Below, one piece after another: positions 62,525 through 64,000 of a stretch of 64,000 nt of DNA. Origin of the DNA: Chryseobacterium culicis (GTDB lineage: Bacteria > Bacteroidota > Bacteroidia > Flavobacteriales > Weeksellaceae); NCBI RefSeq assembly GCF_002979755.1, contig NZ_PCPP01000001.1, positions 528,665 through 592,664 on the forward strand. The letters run 5' to 3'. The translations under genes were made by a program, and so were the position numbers. The notes beneath the pieces were generated by a model, which was not told the DNA's origin, made no database searches, and saw only the letters and a list, made by a program, of their open reading frames with translations. The stretch's first letter is position 1; each line of letters opens with the position of its first letter.

Positions 62525-63193
62525 ATGGCCAGATTTAATAGAATAGAAGTAGCCTTAATGGCAAAGCAGACAGGGATTGTACCAGTGTTTTATCATGCAG
62601 ATCTGGACGTTTGCAAGAAAATTGTAAAAGCTTGTTTTGATGGTGGTGCCCGTGTTTTTGAATTTACCAACAGAGGAGATTTTGCCCACGAAGTTTTTGC
62701 TGAGCTGTTGAAATACACTGCCAAAGAGATCCCTGAAATCATCCTTGGAATTGGATCTGTTCTTGATCCGGCAACTGCTTCATTATATATTCAGAATGGA
62801 ACGAACTTTATCGTAGCTCCCATTTTAAATCCTGAAGTGGCAAAAGTTTGTAACCGGAGAAAAATTGCATGGATGCCTGGCTGTGGTTCAGTTTCTGAAA
62901 TTTCTTATGCCGAAGAACTGGGAGCTGAAATTGTGAAAATATTCCCGGCAACACAGGTGGGAGGTCCGGAATTTATCAAAGCGGTAAAAGGCCCGATGCC
63001 ATGGTCAAACATTATGCCTACAGGTGGAGTAATTCCCACAAAAGAAAATATTACCGAATGGATTTCTGCAGGAGCCTATTGTGTAGGATTAGGCTCCCAG
63101 CTGTTTGTAAAAAATGAGGAAGGAGAATATGATTATGAAAAGATTACAGAAGCAGTAGCTCATTCGATTCAGGTTATTAATGAATTAAGATAA
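62525..63193 (+). CDS. kdgA: KHG/KDPG aldolase
   Basis: A 222-residue class I aldolase that splits KDPG into pyruvate and glyceraldehyde-3-phosphate. GIVPVFYHADLDVCKKIVKACFDGGARVFEFTNRG carries the catalytic-site Glu region, NFIVAPILNPEVAKVCNRR follows, and the Schiff-base Lys lies in EIVKIFPATQVGGPEFIKAVKGPMPW. It ends the pathway from pectin to central metabolism. 2 bp after kdgK. Confidence 0.94.
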   Translation: MARFNRIEVALMAKQTGIVPVFYHADLDVCKKIVKACFDGGARVFEFTNRGDFAHEVFAELLKYTAKEIPEIILGIGSVLDPATASLYIQNGTNFIVAPILNPEVAKVCNRRKIAWMPGCGSVSEISYAEELGAEIVKIFPATQVGGPEFIKAVKGPMPWSNIMPTGGVIPTKENITEWISAGAYCVGLGSQLFVKNEEGEYDYEKITEAVAHSIQVINELR

Positions 63194-63420
63194 CGAGATC
63201 CTTATATTTTGTTTAAACCAGTAAGAAAATTAAAAACTAAGTAAAAACTTTCATGAGGCAATCATTGCATTGTAACTCAAGTTAATTGTTTTTAATTCTA
63301 TAATTAAATAATAATGGTTTAAAAAATTAATTGATTCTGTGCTAGAATAGCATGGAAAGGATAGTTTTTGTCTTGTTCTGTTGTTAAAATCAATAAAAAT
63401 CAATACTATTAACGATTGAT

Positions 63421-64000
63421 ATGAAAAAAGAAATATCTCCGAAACCGAGTACCTTCAGATGGACGATCTGCCTGCTCCTTTTTATTGCAACAACCATTAA
63501 TTATATGGATCGGCAGGTACTGTCTCTCACCTGGAAAGATTTCATCGCCCCGGAATTTCACTGGAACAATAATGATTACGGAAATATCACTGCATTATTT
63601 TCTATTTTCTACGCAATAAGTATGCTTTTTGCCGGAAAATTTGTAGACTGGATGGATACCAAAAAAGGATTTCTTTGGGCTATCGGAATATGGTCTGTAG
63701 GAGCAGTACTTCATGCTTTCTGCGGAATTGCTACTTCAGGGGTTTTGACAGGAAGCTGGTGGGTAGGTTTTGAAGAATCCAAAGAGATTATCGGAAGGGT
63801 AGATAATGTGGGAGCTATTATCAGTACCAGCGTGACATTGTTCATTTTTGCCCGTTTCGTTCTGGCTGTTGGGGAAGCAGGTAATTTTCCTGCTGCAATA
63901 AAAACCACTGCAGAGTATTTTCCCAAGAAAGACAGAGCGCTGGCAACTAGTATATTTAATGCGGGAGCGACGGTTGGAGCCTTAGCGGCACCGGTTACCA
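63421..64000 (+). CDS. MFS transporter, probable hexuronate importer, 3' end cut by window
   Basis: The first 193 residues of a major facilitator protein; the frame is open to the window end. TICLLLFIATTINYMDRQVLSLTWKDF is the first membrane helix and its signature loop, as in ExuT-like anion:cation symporters. FSIFYAISMLFAGKFVDWMDTKKGFLWAIGIWSVGAVLHAFC forms helices 2-3, and FARFVLAVGEAGNFPAAIKTTAEYFPKKDRALATS the next. The position right after kdgA makes a hexuronate importer (ExuT-type) likely. A 227-bp gap before it may hold a separate promoter. Confidence 0.85.
   Translation, partial: MKKEISPKPSTFRWTICLLLFIATTINYMDRQVLSLTWKDFIAPEFHWNNNDYGNITALFSIFYAISMLFAGKFVDWMDTKKGFLWAIGIWSVGAVLHAFCGIATSGVLTGSWWVGFEESKEIIGRVDNVGAIISTSVTLFIFARFVLAVGEAGNFPAAIKTTAEYFPKKDRALATSIFNAGATVGALAAPVT

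Noticed and set aside
63258..63268. GCAATCATTGC dyad before the MFS gene
   Set aside because: Half-sites match the LacI-type palindrome, but the centre is one base shorter and lacks CG, so it is not counted as a fifth site.
1..64000. CRISPR array, tRNA, rRNA or insertion-sequence gene
   Set aside because: No regular spacer-repeat pattern, no tRNA or rRNA text and no transposase frame was seen on either strand.

Overview
The window looks like a chromosomal segment of a Flavobacteriia/Weeksellaceae bacterium, most likely Chryseobacterium or a close relative. The reasons are AT-rich intergenic DNA, Bacteroidota-type promoters (TAnnTTTG -7 boxes), two SusC/SusD pairs, a FecR/ECF-sigma module, lipoproteins with short K-rich leaders, and TPP-riboswitch control of a PnuC-type transporter. 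The genus is an inference from protein style; no search was run.

Left part (1-11.1 kb): the 3' part of an L-lysine 6-aminotransferase gene, a small DUF2007-like protein, a GNAT enzyme, then an RND multidrug efflux operon (MarR/GbsR-type regulator, lipoprotein adaptor, HAE1-type pump, TolC-like lipoprotein). After a converging papain-family lipoprotein protease comes a GNAT-MarR pair with a palindromic candidate operator over its promoter.

Accessory island (11.1-17.6 kb): an orphan VgrG spike gene, a PAAR-like/Hint/nuclease polymorphic toxin whose C-terminal domain carries a PD-(D/E)xK-like motif, an adjacent AT-rich candidate immunity gene, an unrecognised 290-residue protein, and an opposing zinc-ribbon protein.

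Middle part (17.7-36.1 kb): an OmdA-like protein, a TonB-dependent receptor, an AlkB-like oxygenase, an unknown protein, a TPP riboswitch in front of a PnuT-like transporter and an acyl-CoA-dehydrogenase-fold enzyme, an ECF sigma/FecR/SusC-SusD/glycerophosphodiesterase locus, a decayed GNAT pseudogene, a secreted surface protein, a Crp/Fnr regulator and an MBL-fold hydrolase.

Right part (36.4-64 kb): a large pectin utilisation locus. Outer enzymes are PL10 and two PL1 lyases, GH28, GH105, GH43, two CE8 pectin methylesterases, two CE12-type rhamnogalacturonan acetylesterases, a further esterase, two DUF4861 proteins and a KdgF-like cupin, fed by a SusC/SusD pair. Divergent from these lie kduI, kduD, uxaC, kdgK and kdgA and the start of an MFS transporter, which carry unsaturated and saturated uronates to pyruvate and glyceraldehyde-3-phosphate. 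Four TGCAATCGATTGCA-like palindromes, one at each of the four pectin transcription units that start at a long intergenic gap, suggest a single LacI-family regulator. No such regulator gene is in the window.
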